A stretch of 64,000 nt of DNA, from positions 1,798,001 to 1,862,000 of the forward strand of contig NZ_CP160402.1 in the NCBI RefSeq assembly GCF_040730185.1, given 5' to 3'. This document shows, piece by piece, positions 51,394 through 60,162 of this stretch. How positions within the stretch are numbered: the stretch's first letter is position 1; each line of letters opens with the position of its first letter. Below the pieces are notes generated by a model. The model was given only the letters and a program-made list of their open reading frames with translations, was not told where the DNA came from and did not search any database. The translations under genes were made by a program, and so were the position numbers. Source of the stretch: Streptomyces sp. Je 1-332 (GTDB lineage Bacteria > Actinomycetota > Actinomycetes > Streptomycetales > Streptomycetaceae).

Positions 51394-52854
51394 TCACATC
51401 CCTTGCTGCGAACGGGCCTTGAACGCCGCCTTGCGGGCTTCTTTGGCCACCTTCTTGTCGGGGTGCAGCCGCCCCATCGCCTCCAGGACATCCGCGGTGG
51501 CGGGGTGTTCGACCCGCCAGGCCGCGGCGAAGAACCCGCTGTGCTGCTCGGAAAGGCCCTCCACGAGACCCTGCAGCTCATCGGAGTTGCCCTCTGCGGC
51601 GAGCTGCGCGGCGATGGTGTCGATGGTCAGCCAGAAGACCAGCGCCTCGGAGGGCGCGGGCACGTCGGCCGCCCCGTGCTCGGCAAGCCACACCCGGGCG
51701 AGCCCACCGAGCTCCGCGTCGTCGAGCACCTCCCGCAGCGCGGGCTCCGCCTCGTTGCCGACCAGCGAGAGCGCCTGCTGGCAGCGGAGGCGCCGCAGCG
51801 GCGCGCCCTCGTCCCCGCCCCGCGCGGCGGCCAGCAACTCCCGTGCGGCGCCCAGCGGTTCGTGCCGGGCGAGCCACTGCTCGATCTCGGCCTGCGCGGC
51901 GGCCTGCGGGAAGCCGGCCGTCCCTGCGAGCAGCGCGTCGGCGCCCTTGTCCGTGAGATCGCCGACCGCGGGGGCGTCCACGCCGGCCTCCAGCATCCGC
52001 GCCCGGATGCCGTACACACCGAGCGGGGTCAGCTTGACCATGCCGTACCGCGTGACGTCCTCGTCGCCGTCCGGCAGCGGCGCCTCCGCCTCGTCGATGT
52101 CCACCATGAGGGCCTCGTCGACCGGCTGGTACTCGACGAGCCCGAGCGGCTCGAAGAGCCGGAACTGGTCGTCGAGCTTCATCATCGCGTCCGACACCTG
52201 CTCCAGGATGTCGTCCGTCGGCTCCCCCATGTCGTCGGGCACGATCATCGACGCGGCGAGCGCGGGCAGCGGCACCGGGCCCTCGCCCGCCCCCGCCTCG
52301 CCCGCGGTGAGCAGGTACAGGTTGCCGAGCACACCGTCCAGGAAGTCGGCCTCCGCCTGCGGGTCCCAGCCGAGCTCCTCGAAGTCGACCTCGCCCTTCT
52401 CCTCCAGGACGTCGAGGAGGTTGTCCATGTCGGGCACGGTCGCGTCCGCGTACACGGTGTCCAGGGCGCCGAGCCAGACGGCCAGGATGTCCTGCGGGCT
52501 GCCGGAGGTGAGCGCGGCGAGGTCCTCGCCCGGGGTCACCGTGCCCGGCGCGTCCTCACCCTCCGACTCGTCCGCGTCCGTGACGTCCACCAGGCCGGTG
52601 TCGACGGCCACGCGCCAGGCCTCGCTCGCGTACGCGGCGGCGTCCGGGTCGTCCGCTTCGAGGCCCAGCTCCGCGGCGGCGGCCGGCAGCTGCTCCTCGA
52701 TGAGCTCACCGCCCGCCCCGACCCGCGTCTCGGGGCCGGCCCAGCGGGCAAGGCGCGCCGCCCGAGAGAGCAGCGGTGTGGCGAGCGCGGCCCGCGCGAG
52801 TTCCGCTTCGGAGTGCAGCAGCACCGGCGGCAGGGTGGCGGGACTTACGGACAT
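51394..52854 (-). CDS. unknown acidic protein with helical-repeat C terminus
   Basis: A 486-residue protein without signal peptide or membrane segment. I do not recognise a family. The N-terminal two thirds are strongly acidic, with Asp/Glu-rich linkers (residues about 100-120 and 255-275). The C-terminal third (about 330-480) is made of Ala/Leu-rich helices resembling HEAT-like repeats (ALSLVGNEAEPALREVLDDAELGGLARVW) and ends in a Lys-rich tail. It stands alone, with a terminator shared with the SDR gene. Confidence 0.7.
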   Translation of the reverse strand: MSVSPATLPPVLLHSEAELARAALATPLLSRAARLARWAGPETRVGAGGELIEEQLPAAAAELGLEADDPDAAAYASEAWRVAVDTGLVDVTDADESEGEDAPGTVTPGEDLAALTSGSPQDILAVWLGALDTVYADATVPDMDNLLDVLEEKGEVDFEELGWDPQAEADFLDGVLGNLYLLTAGEAGAGEGPVPLPALAASMIVPDDMGEPTDDILEQVSDAMMKLDDQFRLFEPLGLVEYQPVDEALMVDIDEAEAPLPDGDEDVTRYGMVKLTPLGVYGIRARMLEAGVDAPAVGDLTDKGADALLAGTAGFPQAAAQAEIEQWLARHEPLGAARELLAAARGGDEGAPLRRLRCQQALSLVGNEAEPALREVLDDAELGGLARVWLAEHGAADVPAPSEALVFWLTIDTIAAQLAAEGNSDELQGLVEGLSEQHSGFFAAAWRVEHPATADVLEAMGRLHPDKKVAKEARKAAFKARSQQGM

Positions 52855-53062
52855 CGGCTGGTTCTCCTCCGGGGGAAAGCAACGGTTCTGCTGGGTCGAA
52901 GCCTAGACGGATTTGGACGCATGCCGCCCGGTTCATGTCCCTGTCAGAAGACATACACGGTGAGAACACCCGCCGAACCTTGACAACTCCCCTGGTCACA
53001 CAAGAGATTGACGCGCGTAGAGCGCTGAGCGCGCCTTCCCGTCCGGCTGCTTCGTACGCCCT

Positions 53063-53124
53063 CCCCTCACTCTCACCTCACCTCGCCTCACATCACCTCA
53101 CCCTCACCCTCACCCTCACTCACC
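53063..53124 (+). repeat. CTCAC-type tandem repeat tract in nuclease gene leader
   Basis: About 60 bases of pure C/T/A tandem units (CCTCA, CTCAC) end just before the GGAG ribosome site of the nuclease gene. The rest of the 52855-53139 gap shows no other element. Confidence 0.6.
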
Positions 53125-53139
53125 CGGAGTGCTTTCCTC

Positions 53140-54996
53140 ATGTCGCACATATCCCGTGCCACCCGGCCCGCCGTGAGATCCGCCGCCGTCTCCACCGTCG
53201 TCGCGACCGCCCTCGCGGCCGGTCTGCTCGCCGTGAGCTCGTCGTCCGCGTCCGCCGCGGAGGTGCGCGTGCACGACATCCAGGGCACCTCCCGCCTCTC
53301 GCCCCTCGCGGGACAGCAGGTCACGGACGTGACGGGCATCGTGACCGGCGTCCGTACGTACGGCTCGAAGGGCTTCTGGATCCAGGACCCGAAGGCCGAC
53401 TCCGACGCCGCGACCAGCGAGGGCGTCTTCGTCTACACCGGGTCCGCGGCCCTGACCGTGAAGGCCGGTGACGCGGTCCGCGTCTCCGGGACCGTCACCG
53501 AGTACGTGCCCGGCGGCGAGGCGTCCGGCAACCAGTCCCTGACCCAGCTCACCAAGCCGACGGTCACGGTCGAGTCGTCCGGCAACGCGCTGCCCGCGCC
53601 CGTCACGGTGAACGCCAAGTCGGTGCCTTCCGCGTACGCGCCCGCCGGTGACCCCGCGGACGGCGGCAGCATCAACGCCCTGCGTCTGAAGCCCCGTTCG
53701 TACGCCCTCGACCTGTACGAGTCCCTGGAGGGCATGAACGTACGCGTCGGCACCTCGCGCGTGGTCGGCGCCACCGACCCGTACTCGGAGCTGTGGGTCA
53801 CCGTGAAACCGCACGAGAACCCGAACCGGCGCGGCGGCACGGTCTACACGTCCTACGACGACCAGAACACCGGGCGCCTGCAGATCCAGCAGCTCGCCCC
53901 GATCTCCGAGCGGCCCTTCCCGAAGGCGAACGTCGGCGACTCCCTTTCCGGCGGCGCCGAAGGCCCCCTGGACTTCAACCAGTTCGGCGGCTACACGCTG
54001 GTCGCGCGCACCCTGGGGAAGGTCACGGACAAGGGTCTCGTACGGGAGAAGACGCGGCGCCAGGCCAAGGGTGAGCTCGCTGTCGCGACGTACAACGTGG
54101 AGAACCTCGACCCGGGCGACCCGCAGACGAAGTTCGACGCGCTGGCCGGGGCCGTCGTCTCGAACCTCGCCTCGCCCGACATCCTCGCCCTGGAGGAGAT
54201 CCAGGACGACAACGGCGCGAAGAACGACGGGACCGTCTCGGCGGAGGCGACCCTGAAGAAGTTCGCGGACGCGATCGTCGCCGCGGGCGGGCCCCGGTAC
54301 GAGTGGCGGTCCATCGCCCCCGAGAACAACAAGGACGGCGGGGAGCCGGGCGGCAACATCCGTCAGGTGTTCCTCTTCAACCCCGACCGGGTCTCCTTCA
54401 CAGACCGGGGCCAGGGGGACGCGACCACGGGCACGGATGTCGTACGGTCCTCCGGCGGGCGCGCGGCGCTGACGCTCTCCCCCGGGCGCGTCGACCCCGC
54501 GAACATCGCGTGGGAGGACAGCCGCAAGCCGCTGGCCGGGGAGTTCGCCTTCCGGGGGCGCAGCGTGATCGTGGTCGCCAACCACTTCGGGTCGAAGGGC
54601 GGCGACGAGGGTCTTACGTCACGGCACCAGCCGCCGGTGCGGTCGTCGGAGGCCAAGCGGCTTCGGCAGGCGCAGGCGGTGAACGCCTTCGTGCGGGACG
54701 TGCGGAAGGTGAACAAGAGCGCGGACGTGGTCGTCGTGGGCGACGTGAACGACTTCGAGTTCTCGCGGACGACGGCCGCGCTGGAGGCGGGCGGTGCACT
54801 GAAGTCCGCGGTCAAGTCCCTTCCCCGGTCGGAGCGTTACTCGTACGTCTACCAGGGCAACTCCCAGGTCCTCGACCAGATTCTGACGAGCCCCGGGGTG
54901 GGCAGGGGCTTCGCGTACGACAGCGTGCACATCAACGCGGAGTTCGCGGAGCAGAACAGTGATCATGACCCGCAGGTGCTGCGGTTCCGGCCGTAG
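53140..54996 (+). CDS. secreted endonuclease/exonuclease/phosphatase-family nuclease (ExeM/NucH-like)
   Basis: A 618-residue exported protein. Signal peptide to about residue 39 (SSSASAAE). An OB-fold-like domain (about 45-150) is followed by a linker and a C-terminal EEP catalytic domain (about 310-618) with ATYNVENLDPGD, ILALEEIQDDNGAKND, VVVGDVNDFEFS and SDHDPQVLRF, supplying the metal and catalytic Asn, Glu, Asp and His residues. Family members degrade extracellular DNA, often under phosphate limitation; the PhoX gene nearby is suggestive only. CGGAG precedes the ATG. Confidence 0.88.
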   Translation: MSHISRATRPAVRSAAVSTVVATALAAGLLAVSSSSASAAEVRVHDIQGTSRLSPLAGQQVTDVTGIVTGVRTYGSKGFWIQDPKADSDAATSEGVFVYTGSAALTVKAGDAVRVSGTVTEYVPGGEASGNQSLTQLTKPTVTVESSGNALPAPVTVNAKSVPSAYAPAGDPADGGSINALRLKPRSYALDLYESLEGMNVRVGTSRVVGATDPYSELWVTVKPHENPNRRGGTVYTSYDDQNTGRLQIQQLAPISERPFPKANVGDSLSGGAEGPLDFNQFGGYTLVARTLGKVTDKGLVREKTRRQAKGELAVATYNVENLDPGDPQTKFDALAGAVVSNLASPDILALEEIQDDNGAKNDGTVSAEATLKKFADAIVAAGGPRYEWRSIAPENNKDGGEPGGNIRQVFLFNPDRVSFTDRGQGDATTGTDVVRSSGGRAALTLSPGRVDPANIAWEDSRKPLAGEFAFRGRSVIVVANHFGSKGGDEGLTSRHQPPVRSSEAKRLRQAQAVNAFVRDVRKVNKSADVVVVGDVNDFEFSRTTAALEAGGALKSAVKSLPRSERYSYVYQGNSQVLDQILTSPGVGRGFAYDSVHINAEFAEQNSDHDPQVLRFRP

Positions 54997-55059
54997 CGCG
55001 GTGGGCGCGCGCCGGGCACCGTCTCGGGCCACGCGCCGGGCTCCGCGCCGGGCTCCGCG

Positions 55060-55800
55060 TCAGCCGTAGAGCCTGAGGAGCCAGTCCCGCCAGGCCATTT
55101 CGGTGCCCTTGGCGTCCGCCTGCGGCGCGAAGTCGTGGATGCTGACGGCGACCGGGGCGCCGAAGTGGTTGCGGCCGAAGAAGCGGTAGAGCGCGGTGTC
55201 CGTACGCAGGCCGATGAAGTGCCTGCTGCGGAAGTCGACCATCGCGTCGAGGCGTTCACCGGGGGCGTCCACGCGTACGCGGGCGCCCTCGGACGCGTCG
55301 TCGGGAAGGCCGAGGCGGCGGCCGAGCCTGATGAGGGCGTCCGGGGCGGCGGCGGGGGCCGGGCCGTCGAGGCCGGTGAAGGTGGCGGGGAGGCCCGGGA
55401 AGTACGTCAGGTACTGGCGCAGGGTGTGCAGGTGGAAGTCGGTGTGCTTGGTGGCCGCGTCGTACTGGTTGTCCCAGTCGGCGGTGAGGACGCCGCTGTG
55501 CACGTAGCGGACCCAGGAGCGGCGGCCGCCGTCGCGGGGCTCGATGGTGCGGTCGAGCTGGTTGCGGATCTGGCCTCGCGGCAGACCTTCGGGGTCGTCG
55601 ACGCGGTCGGTGAGGCGGTGCGGGGGCTCCCAGCGGGTGACGACGCCGCCGAAGGGGGCGGCGCCGCCCTCGCGTGGTTCGTACTCCACCATGGGCCACA
55701 GCCAGCCGCCGGTGCCGGTGGTGAACGCCTCCCAGACCTCGGTGGGAGAGGCGTCGACCTCGAACTCCCGCGCGATCTCGAACTCCTTGCCCGCGGTCAT
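55060..55800 (-). CDS. SRPBCC (AHSA1-like) domain protein
   Basis: A 246-residue protein. The N-terminal block IAREFEVDASPTEVWEAFTTGTGGWLWPMVEYEPREGG is the START/Bet v1-like AHSA1 opening, and SYVRYVHSG-type strands follow. These proteins bind hydrophobic ligands or act as Hsp90 co-chaperone-like factors. ATG 55800 follows GGGGGAG, which decides the start. Function unknown. Confidence 0.8.
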   Translation of the reverse strand: MTAGKEFEIAREFEVDASPTEVWEAFTTGTGGWLWPMVEYEPREGGAAPFGGVVTRWEPPHRLTDRVDDPEGLPRGQIRNQLDRTIEPRDGGRRSWVRYVHSGVLTADWDNQYDAATKHTDFHLHTLRQYLTYFPGLPATFTGLDGPAPAAAPDALIRLGRRLGLPDDASEGARVRVDAPGERLDAMVDFRSRHFIGLRTDTALYRFFGRNHFGAPVAVSIHDFAPQADAKGTEMAWRDWLLRLYG

Positions 55801-55860
55801 GACGACTCCCCCCTGACGCCCCACTTCGCTTCAACATCCCACCGGCGCCCCTTTCCGTCC

Positions 55861-55920
55861 AGGGCGGAGGGCGTCGGGTCCGGGGCGGAGGGCGCCGGGG
55901 GCCAAGGCGGAGGGCGTCGG
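55861..55920. repeat. three imperfect GGGCGGAGGGCGTCGG repeats
   Basis: Three copies of a GGCGGAGGGCGYCGG unit, about 21 bp apart, fill the short gap between the SRPBCC gene and the ABM-like gene. It may be a mutable tract. I see no hairpin. Confidence 0.55.
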
Positions 55921-55923
55921 CGC

Positions 55924-56487
55924 TCAGCGCGGCACGATCGCGCAAGCCAGGCGGTACGTGCCGGCCACCGGCAGCCCTTCCCCGCTCTCCCACTCGGCGT
56001 AGCTGATCACCCGCTCGCCGTCCGTCGTCACGTGGAAGTGGCGGGAGATCAGGCCGGGCGCCGTCTGCGGATCCGCGTCCTCCCCCTCGGTGATCACGAT
56101 CGCCCCTGCCACCCGGTCGTCCCCGGCCGCCCGCGCCACCCCGTCCCGCAGCCGCGTCTTGCGCAGCCCCAGCCGTTCGATGCCCGGCACGGCCTCGTCG
56201 ATCTCGGCGTTCCGCTCGTCCCTGCTGTGGGCGAAGAATTCCTGGTACGCCGCTTCGTCCCGCCAGTGCGAGCGGTGCGCCAGCGTCGAGCCGTCCGCGC
56301 CGGCGTACACGGTGTACGACAGGAGCCCCTCGTGCGGCCACGGACGACTCCCCCAGGCTGCGGCGATCGCCTCGACCGCCGCCCGCTGCCGCTCCGGCGT
56401 GCCCGTGCTCCAGGTACTGAGAAACACGAGCCCGCCGTGCGCGCGGGCCGGGTCGGGGAGGGAGGTGGCGTCGACATGTGCCTTCAT
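55924..56487 (-). CDS. tandem antibiotic-biosynthesis-monooxygenase-like (ABM) domain protein
   Basis: A 187-residue protein that appears to hold two dimeric alpha/beta-barrel (ABM-like) halves: LVFLSTWSTGTPERQRAAVEAIAAAW...LLSYTVYAGADGSTLAHRSHWRDEAAYQEFF, then a second half with GLISRHFHVTTDGERVISYAEWES. Such domains occur in heme-degrading and quinone-forming oxygenases, but many have no known role. ATG 56487 is set by AAGGAG upstream. Confidence 0.75.
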   Translation of the reverse strand: MKAHVDATSLPDPARAHGGLVFLSTWSTGTPERQRAAVEAIAAAWGSRPWPHEGLLSYTVYAGADGSTLAHRSHWRDEAAYQEFFAHSRDERNAEIDEAVPGIERLGLRKTRLRDGVARAAGDDRVAGAIVITEGEDADPQTAPGLISRHFHVTTDGERVISYAEWESGEGLPVAGTYRLACAIVPR

Positions 56488-56633
56488 GACCTGCTCCTTC
56501 TGCGTATGGACGTGCCCTGCTCGGCCCGACGCACGCACATCCTGCGACCTCAAGCCAACTTGAGGTCAAGCCCGTTCAGGGGAAGCGGCGACCGTCCCGG
56601 GCCCGGGACGCCGCGCCCCGTCACGACCGCCGG

Positions 56634-57425
56634 TCACAGGAGGTGGCCGCCGCCGTCCACCAGAAGGATCTCGCCGGTGATGTACGAGGCGTTCACCAGG
56701 TCGAAGACGGCGTCCGCGATGTCCTGCGGCCGGCCCACGCGGCGCAGCGGAAGCCGCGCCGCGGTCTCCTCCATCGCGGACTCGATGCCCTCCACTCCGT
56801 CGAACCAGGGGGTGTCGATCATGCCGGGCGCGACCGCGTTGACCCGTATGTCCGGGCCGAGCGTCTTGGCGAGCAGTTTCGTCATGTGGTTCACGGCGGC
56901 CTTGCTGACCGAGTACGGGATCGAGCTGCCGCCGGGGCGCACGCCCGCCTGAGAGGAGATGGTGACGACGCTGCCCGTTCCGCTCGCCCTGAGGTGGGGG
57001 ACGGCCGCCGTGATCGTCTGCCAGACGCCGATGACGTTGATGTCGTACAGATCGCGCCAGACCTGGGGGTTCGCGGTCTCGAGGTCGTCGTGAGGGATGA
57101 AGCGGGTGGCTCCCGCGCAGTTGACCAGGATGTCCAGTCGTCCGTAGGCGTCGACGGCGGACCGGACCAGGCGCTTGGCGTCGTCCTCATCGGCGACGTT
57201 CGCCCGGACGTAACGGGCGTCGGGGAGTTCGGCGGCCAGTTTCTCGCCTGCCTCGACCGAGCGGGCGGAGTTGAGCACCACGCGGATCCCCGCCGCTGCG
57301 AGACGTCTGGCCACCTCGGCGCCGATGCCCGACGACGAGCCCGTCACCAGGGCCACGCGCGCCTCTTGTGCCGTCCCCGCCCGGCTGTCGTTCGCTGTCC
57401 CGGCTCGGGTTTCGTTCTTGTTCAT
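56634..57425 (-). CDS. SDR family oxidoreductase
   Basis: A 263-residue classical SDR. Cofactor motif ALVTGSSSGIGAEV, LVNCAGATRFIP, catalytic Ser in VTISSQAGVRPGG and Y/K in IPYSVSKAAVNHM, with GEILLVDGGGHLL at the C terminus. The first 20 residues are an unusual hydrophilic extension containing RAGTA twice. ATG 57425 was preferred to the TTG one codon upstream. Substrate unknown; 3-oxoacyl reductase/glucose dehydrogenase-like. Confidence 0.86.
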   Translation of the reverse strand: MNKNETRAGTANDSRAGTAQEARVALVTGSSSGIGAEVARRLAAAGIRVVLNSARSVEAGEKLAAELPDARYVRANVADEDDAKRLVRSAVDAYGRLDILVNCAGATRFIPHDDLETANPQVWRDLYDINVIGVWQTITAAVPHLRASGTGSVVTISSQAGVRPGGSSIPYSVSKAAVNHMTKLLAKTLGPDIRVNAVAPGMIDTPWFDGVEGIESAMEETAARLPLRRVGRPQDIADAVFDLVNASYITGEILLVDGGGHLL

Positions 57426-57496
57426 CAAGCCTCATGCCTTCGTCATGTCGGCCTGTCGCACCCCGCGCCGATCATGCCAGAGAGCTCTCCGGGTCC

Positions 57497-58165
57497 CTAT
57501 TCCCGCCCGTCCCCCGCCAGCCGCGCCAACTCCCCCTGGAACACATCGAGCCGGGCCTGCAGCAGCGCCGCCTCCGCGACCAGTTCGGGTACGCCCATGG
57601 CCTCGGACGGTGACCCCGGCACCGACTCGGAGCCCACCCCGGTGACCGTGAGGCCCTCTCCGGCCAGGCGGGCGAACGCCGGGAGCCCCAGTGATGTGCG
57701 CCTGCCCGCGCAGGCACCGCACGCCCCCTCCACGACCCGCCACCCCGGCCTGCCCCACCCGGCGTCCGCGAGGACGGAGGCGCGCGCCCCGCAGCTACAG
57801 GGCTGCACCGTCACGGCGCGCACCCGCTGCCGTGCGTAACGGAAGCCGCGCTCGAAGCGGATGTACGCGCCGAGCACCGTGACCCGCAGCAACGCCGCAC
57901 CCCGGTGTTCGGCGGTGCACAGGAGGGCCTGGGCCGTGGCGGAGTCGTGGACGCAGTGGAAGCCGCAGTCGCAGCGGCGGTGCGGGGCCGCGTGCCGCCG
58001 CCCGTAGACGCAGCGGGCCTCGTCGAGTACGCCGTAGGGCAGGGCCGCGCCCAGGGAGACGCCGGTGAACCCCGCTCTCGCGCCGTCCTGGGACAGCGCG
58101 AGGCGGGCGATCTTGTATCCGGTCGGCGGCTCCTTCGGGCGTTCCGCGGGGAGCCGCAGCCTCAT
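57497..58165 (-). CDS. unknown Cys-rich (zinc-ribbon-like) protein
   Basis: A 222-residue protein I cannot assign. Cysteines are clustered: C52, C65, C67, C71, C83, C123, C125, C149 and C152, with histidines at CGFHCVH, suggesting two zinc sites (CDCGFHC; CSC...CGAC). The C-terminal 60 residues are helical and acidic. Its ATG overlaps the stop of the micro-ORF upstream (ATGA), so expression is coupled. Confidence 0.7.
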   Translation of the reverse strand: MRLRLPAERPKEPPTGYKIARLALSQDGARAGFTGVSLGAALPYGVLDEARCVYGRRHAAPHRRCDCGFHCVHDSATAQALLCTAEHRGAALLRVTVLGAYIRFERGFRYARQRVRAVTVQPCSCGARASVLADAGWGRPGWRVVEGACGACAGRRTSLGLPAFARLAGEGLTVTGVGSESVPGSPSEAMGVPELVAEAALLQARLDVFQGELARLAGDGRE

Positions 58166-58329
58166 CGGACCGCGGGGACCTCGGCCGCCGGGACTTCGGC
58201 CGCGGGCTCGTCCGCCGTCACCGCCGGTTCGGGCTCGGGCGCCGCCTGCTGCCCGAGGTCCTTCTGCCGCAGGCGCTCCTGCGGGTCTTCCTCGGCGATC
58301 CCGGTGGCGAGTGCTCTGCCCAGCCTCAT
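58162..58329 (-). CDS. 55-residue hydrophilic protein, coupled to Cys-rich protein gene
   Basis: Starts MRLGRALATGIAEEDPQERL and ends in an Ala/Pro/Glu-rich tail with VPAAEVPA repeats. The ATG has GGAGG at good distance (58329) and the stop overlaps the next ATG by four bases, both signs of a real gene. The basic start and acidic, disordered tail suggest a small binding or regulatory peptide. No family recognised. Confidence 0.6.
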   Translation of the reverse strand: MRLGRALATGIAEEDPQERLRQKDLGQQAAPEPEPAVTADEPAAEVPAAEVPAVR

Positions 58330-58515
58330 GACGCCTCCTGTGGCCGACCGCCGCGCGGCCGCCCGTCGACTACCGTCGGCCCATGGTGGCCCATACGGGG
58401 GCGAGTTGGCACTAGGGCGGCCCGGCCCGCCCGCGGCCACTTCGTAGCGTTCCTGTCCCCTACCTCGTAGCAGAATTAAGTGGAGCTTCAGGGTTGGCGT
58501 GCCGACACTGCCTCT

Positions 58516-59469
58516 ATGACCTCACCCTCATCAACGCCTCCTCCCCTCGGCCGCGCCCTCTGCGCGATGGTCACGCCCTTCACCGACGACGGCCTGCTCG
58601 ACCTCGACGGTGCCCAGCTGTTCGCCGACCGGCTCGTGGCCGACGGCTGCGACGGGCTCGTGCTCTCCGGCACCACCGGCGAGTCCCCCACCACCTCCGA
58701 CAGCGAGAAGGCCGCGCTCGTGCGCGCCGTCGCGGAGGCGGTGGGCGACCGGGCCTCGATCGTCGCGGGCGTCGGCAGCTACGCCACCCGGCACACCGTC
58801 GAGATGGCGCTCGCGGCCGAAAAGGCGGGCGCGGACGCCCTGTTGGTGGTCACGCCCTACTACAGCAAGCCGCCGCAGGACGCCGTCGAGGCGCACTTCC
58901 TCGAGGTCGCCGACGCCTCGGGGCTGCCGCTCGCGCTCTACGACATCCCGGGGCGCACCGGAACCCGCATCGAGCCGGAGACGATGCTGCGGCTCGCGGA
59001 GCATCCGCGGATCGTCGCCGTGAAGGACTGCGCATACGACCTGATGGGCACCCAGAAGGTGCTGTCCCGTACCGACTTGGCGTACTACACCGGCTGCGAC
59101 GAGTTCATCCTGGCGCTGTACGCGGTGGGCGGCGCGGGCTACATCAGCACGGTGGCGAATGTCGTGCCGCGCCAACTGCGTTCGATCATCGACGCGTTCG
59201 ACGCGGGCGACACGGCTCAGGCCCGCCAGCTCCAGCAACAAGCCATGGAACTCATCGAGTTGATGATGGGCTCCGGCCTCCCGGGCACGGTCACCTCCAA
59301 GGCGCTGCTCGGGGCGCTCGGCCTGCCCGGCGGCCCGGTCCGCGCACCGCTGCGGCCCGCCGGCCGCGAAGCGACCGACGAGCTGACCGCGGCCTACGAG
59401 GCGCTCCGACAGGCGCCGGGCAGCAGCCTCAGCCCGCGGCCGGGAAGCCTCCTGCCTTCGTCCAGGTGA
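58516..59469 (+). CDS. dapA: 4-hydroxy-tetrahydrodipicolinate synthase
   Basis: Condenses aspartate semialdehyde with pyruvate, the first committed step to diaminopimelate and lysine. The 317-residue TIM barrel has SGTTGESPTTSDSEK, Y142 in ALYDIPGRTGTR and the Schiff-base K170 in IVAVKDCAYD. ATG 58516 fits the family start but has no ribosome site; GTG 58480 is open. Its 3' end overlaps the convergent lipoprotein gene by 41 bp. dapD lies 700 bp further on, opposite strand. Confidence 0.93.
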   Translation: MTSPSSTPPPLGRALCAMVTPFTDDGLLDLDGAQLFADRLVADGCDGLVLSGTTGESPTTSDSEKAALVRAVAEAVGDRASIVAGVGSYATRHTVEMALAAEKAGADALLVVTPYYSKPPQDAVEAHFLEVADASGLPLALYDIPGRTGTRIEPETMLRLAEHPRIVAVKDCAYDLMGTQKVLSRTDLAYYTGCDEFILALYAVGGAGYISTVANVVPRQLRSIIDAFDAGDTAQARQLQQQAMELIELMMGSGLPGTVTSKALLGALGLPGGPVRAPLRPAGREATDELTAAYEALRQAPGSSLSPRPGSLLPSSR

Positions 59470-60043
59470 GCTTGTCGGCGCCCCGGCTGAACGTGACCTT
59501 CTTGCCCCCGTCCGCGACGGCGATCTTCTCCCAGCCGTCGAAGTCCTTCGTGAGGTGCGTGGCCCACTTCGTCAGCGGGCCCGTGGCGACCGCGGCGACC
59601 GACTCGGTCGGCGGCTCGCCGTCGGCGCAGTAGTCGCCGAAGTCCCCGAAGGCCGCGACGGTGCCGGCCTTGGCCTTGAGCGTGATCCCCTGGCAGGCGT
59701 CGCTCTTCGTCCCGTACACCAGGGCCGACTTGGACCACCCCTTGGCCTTGGGGCTGTAGTCCTGCACGAAGAGCCCCTTGCCCTTCATGTAGTGCATCGC
59801 CACGCGGCGCCCGTCGGCGAGCTTGACCTGTGCGTTGAACGGGCTCGGGCTGCCGCTCCAGGGAATGTCGCTCTTCTCCAGCGGATGGCCGTGGTCGCCG
59901 GCCTCGACGGAGGCGCGGCTCACCGTCTGCGCCGCCCCGGCCCCGGCGTCCTGGCCCTGACCGGCGCTCTGGCCGCACCCGGCCACCAGACCCAGTACCG
60001 CCACTCCCCCCAGGGCAAGGGCCCGTATCCCCGCTCGGCGCAT
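59429..60043 (-). CDS. secreted lipoprotein of unknown function
   Basis: A 204-residue lipoprotein: lipobox LVAGC with C23 and a Gln/Gly/Ala-rich stalk. The mature domain (about 50-200) holds AMHYMKGKGLFVQDYSPKAKGWSKSALV and other Lys/Trp/Gly blocks that I do not recognise. ATG 60043 follows GGGAGAG. It lies downstream of dapD, beyond a hairpin, and overlaps the dapA 3' end, so it probably has its own promoter. Confidence 0.75.
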   Translation of the reverse strand: MRRAGIRALALGGVAVLGLVAGCGQSAGQGQDAGAGAAQTVSRASVEAGDHGHPLEKSDIPWSGSPSPFNAQVKLADGRRVAMHYMKGKGLFVQDYSPKAKGWSKSALVYGTKSDACQGITLKAKAGTVAAFGDFGDYCADGEPPTESVAAVATGPLTKWATHLTKDFDGWEKIAVADGGKKVTFSRGADKLTWTKAGGFPAAG

Positions 60044-60111
60044 GTCACTCTCCCGTCGTCCCACGCGGCCCGCGCACGCGTGACAGGGCAGCTTACGCAT
60101 GGCACACGCGA

Positions 60112-60143
60112 AGAGCGCCCCCGGGGAGACCGGAGGGCGCTCT
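60112..60143 (-). terminator. hairpin terminator downstream of dapD
   Basis: Inverted repeat AGAGCGCCC (60112-60120) and GGGCGCTCT (60135-60143) with a 14-nt loop, 20 bp beyond the dapD stop. Confidence 0.65.
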
Positions 60144-60162
60144 GTCGGGGCTACGGCGACGC

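Noticed and set aside
53063..53124. CTCAC tract as a CRISPR or direct-repeat array
   Set aside because: Simple-sequence tandem repeat with units of about 5-6 bp and no unique spacers.
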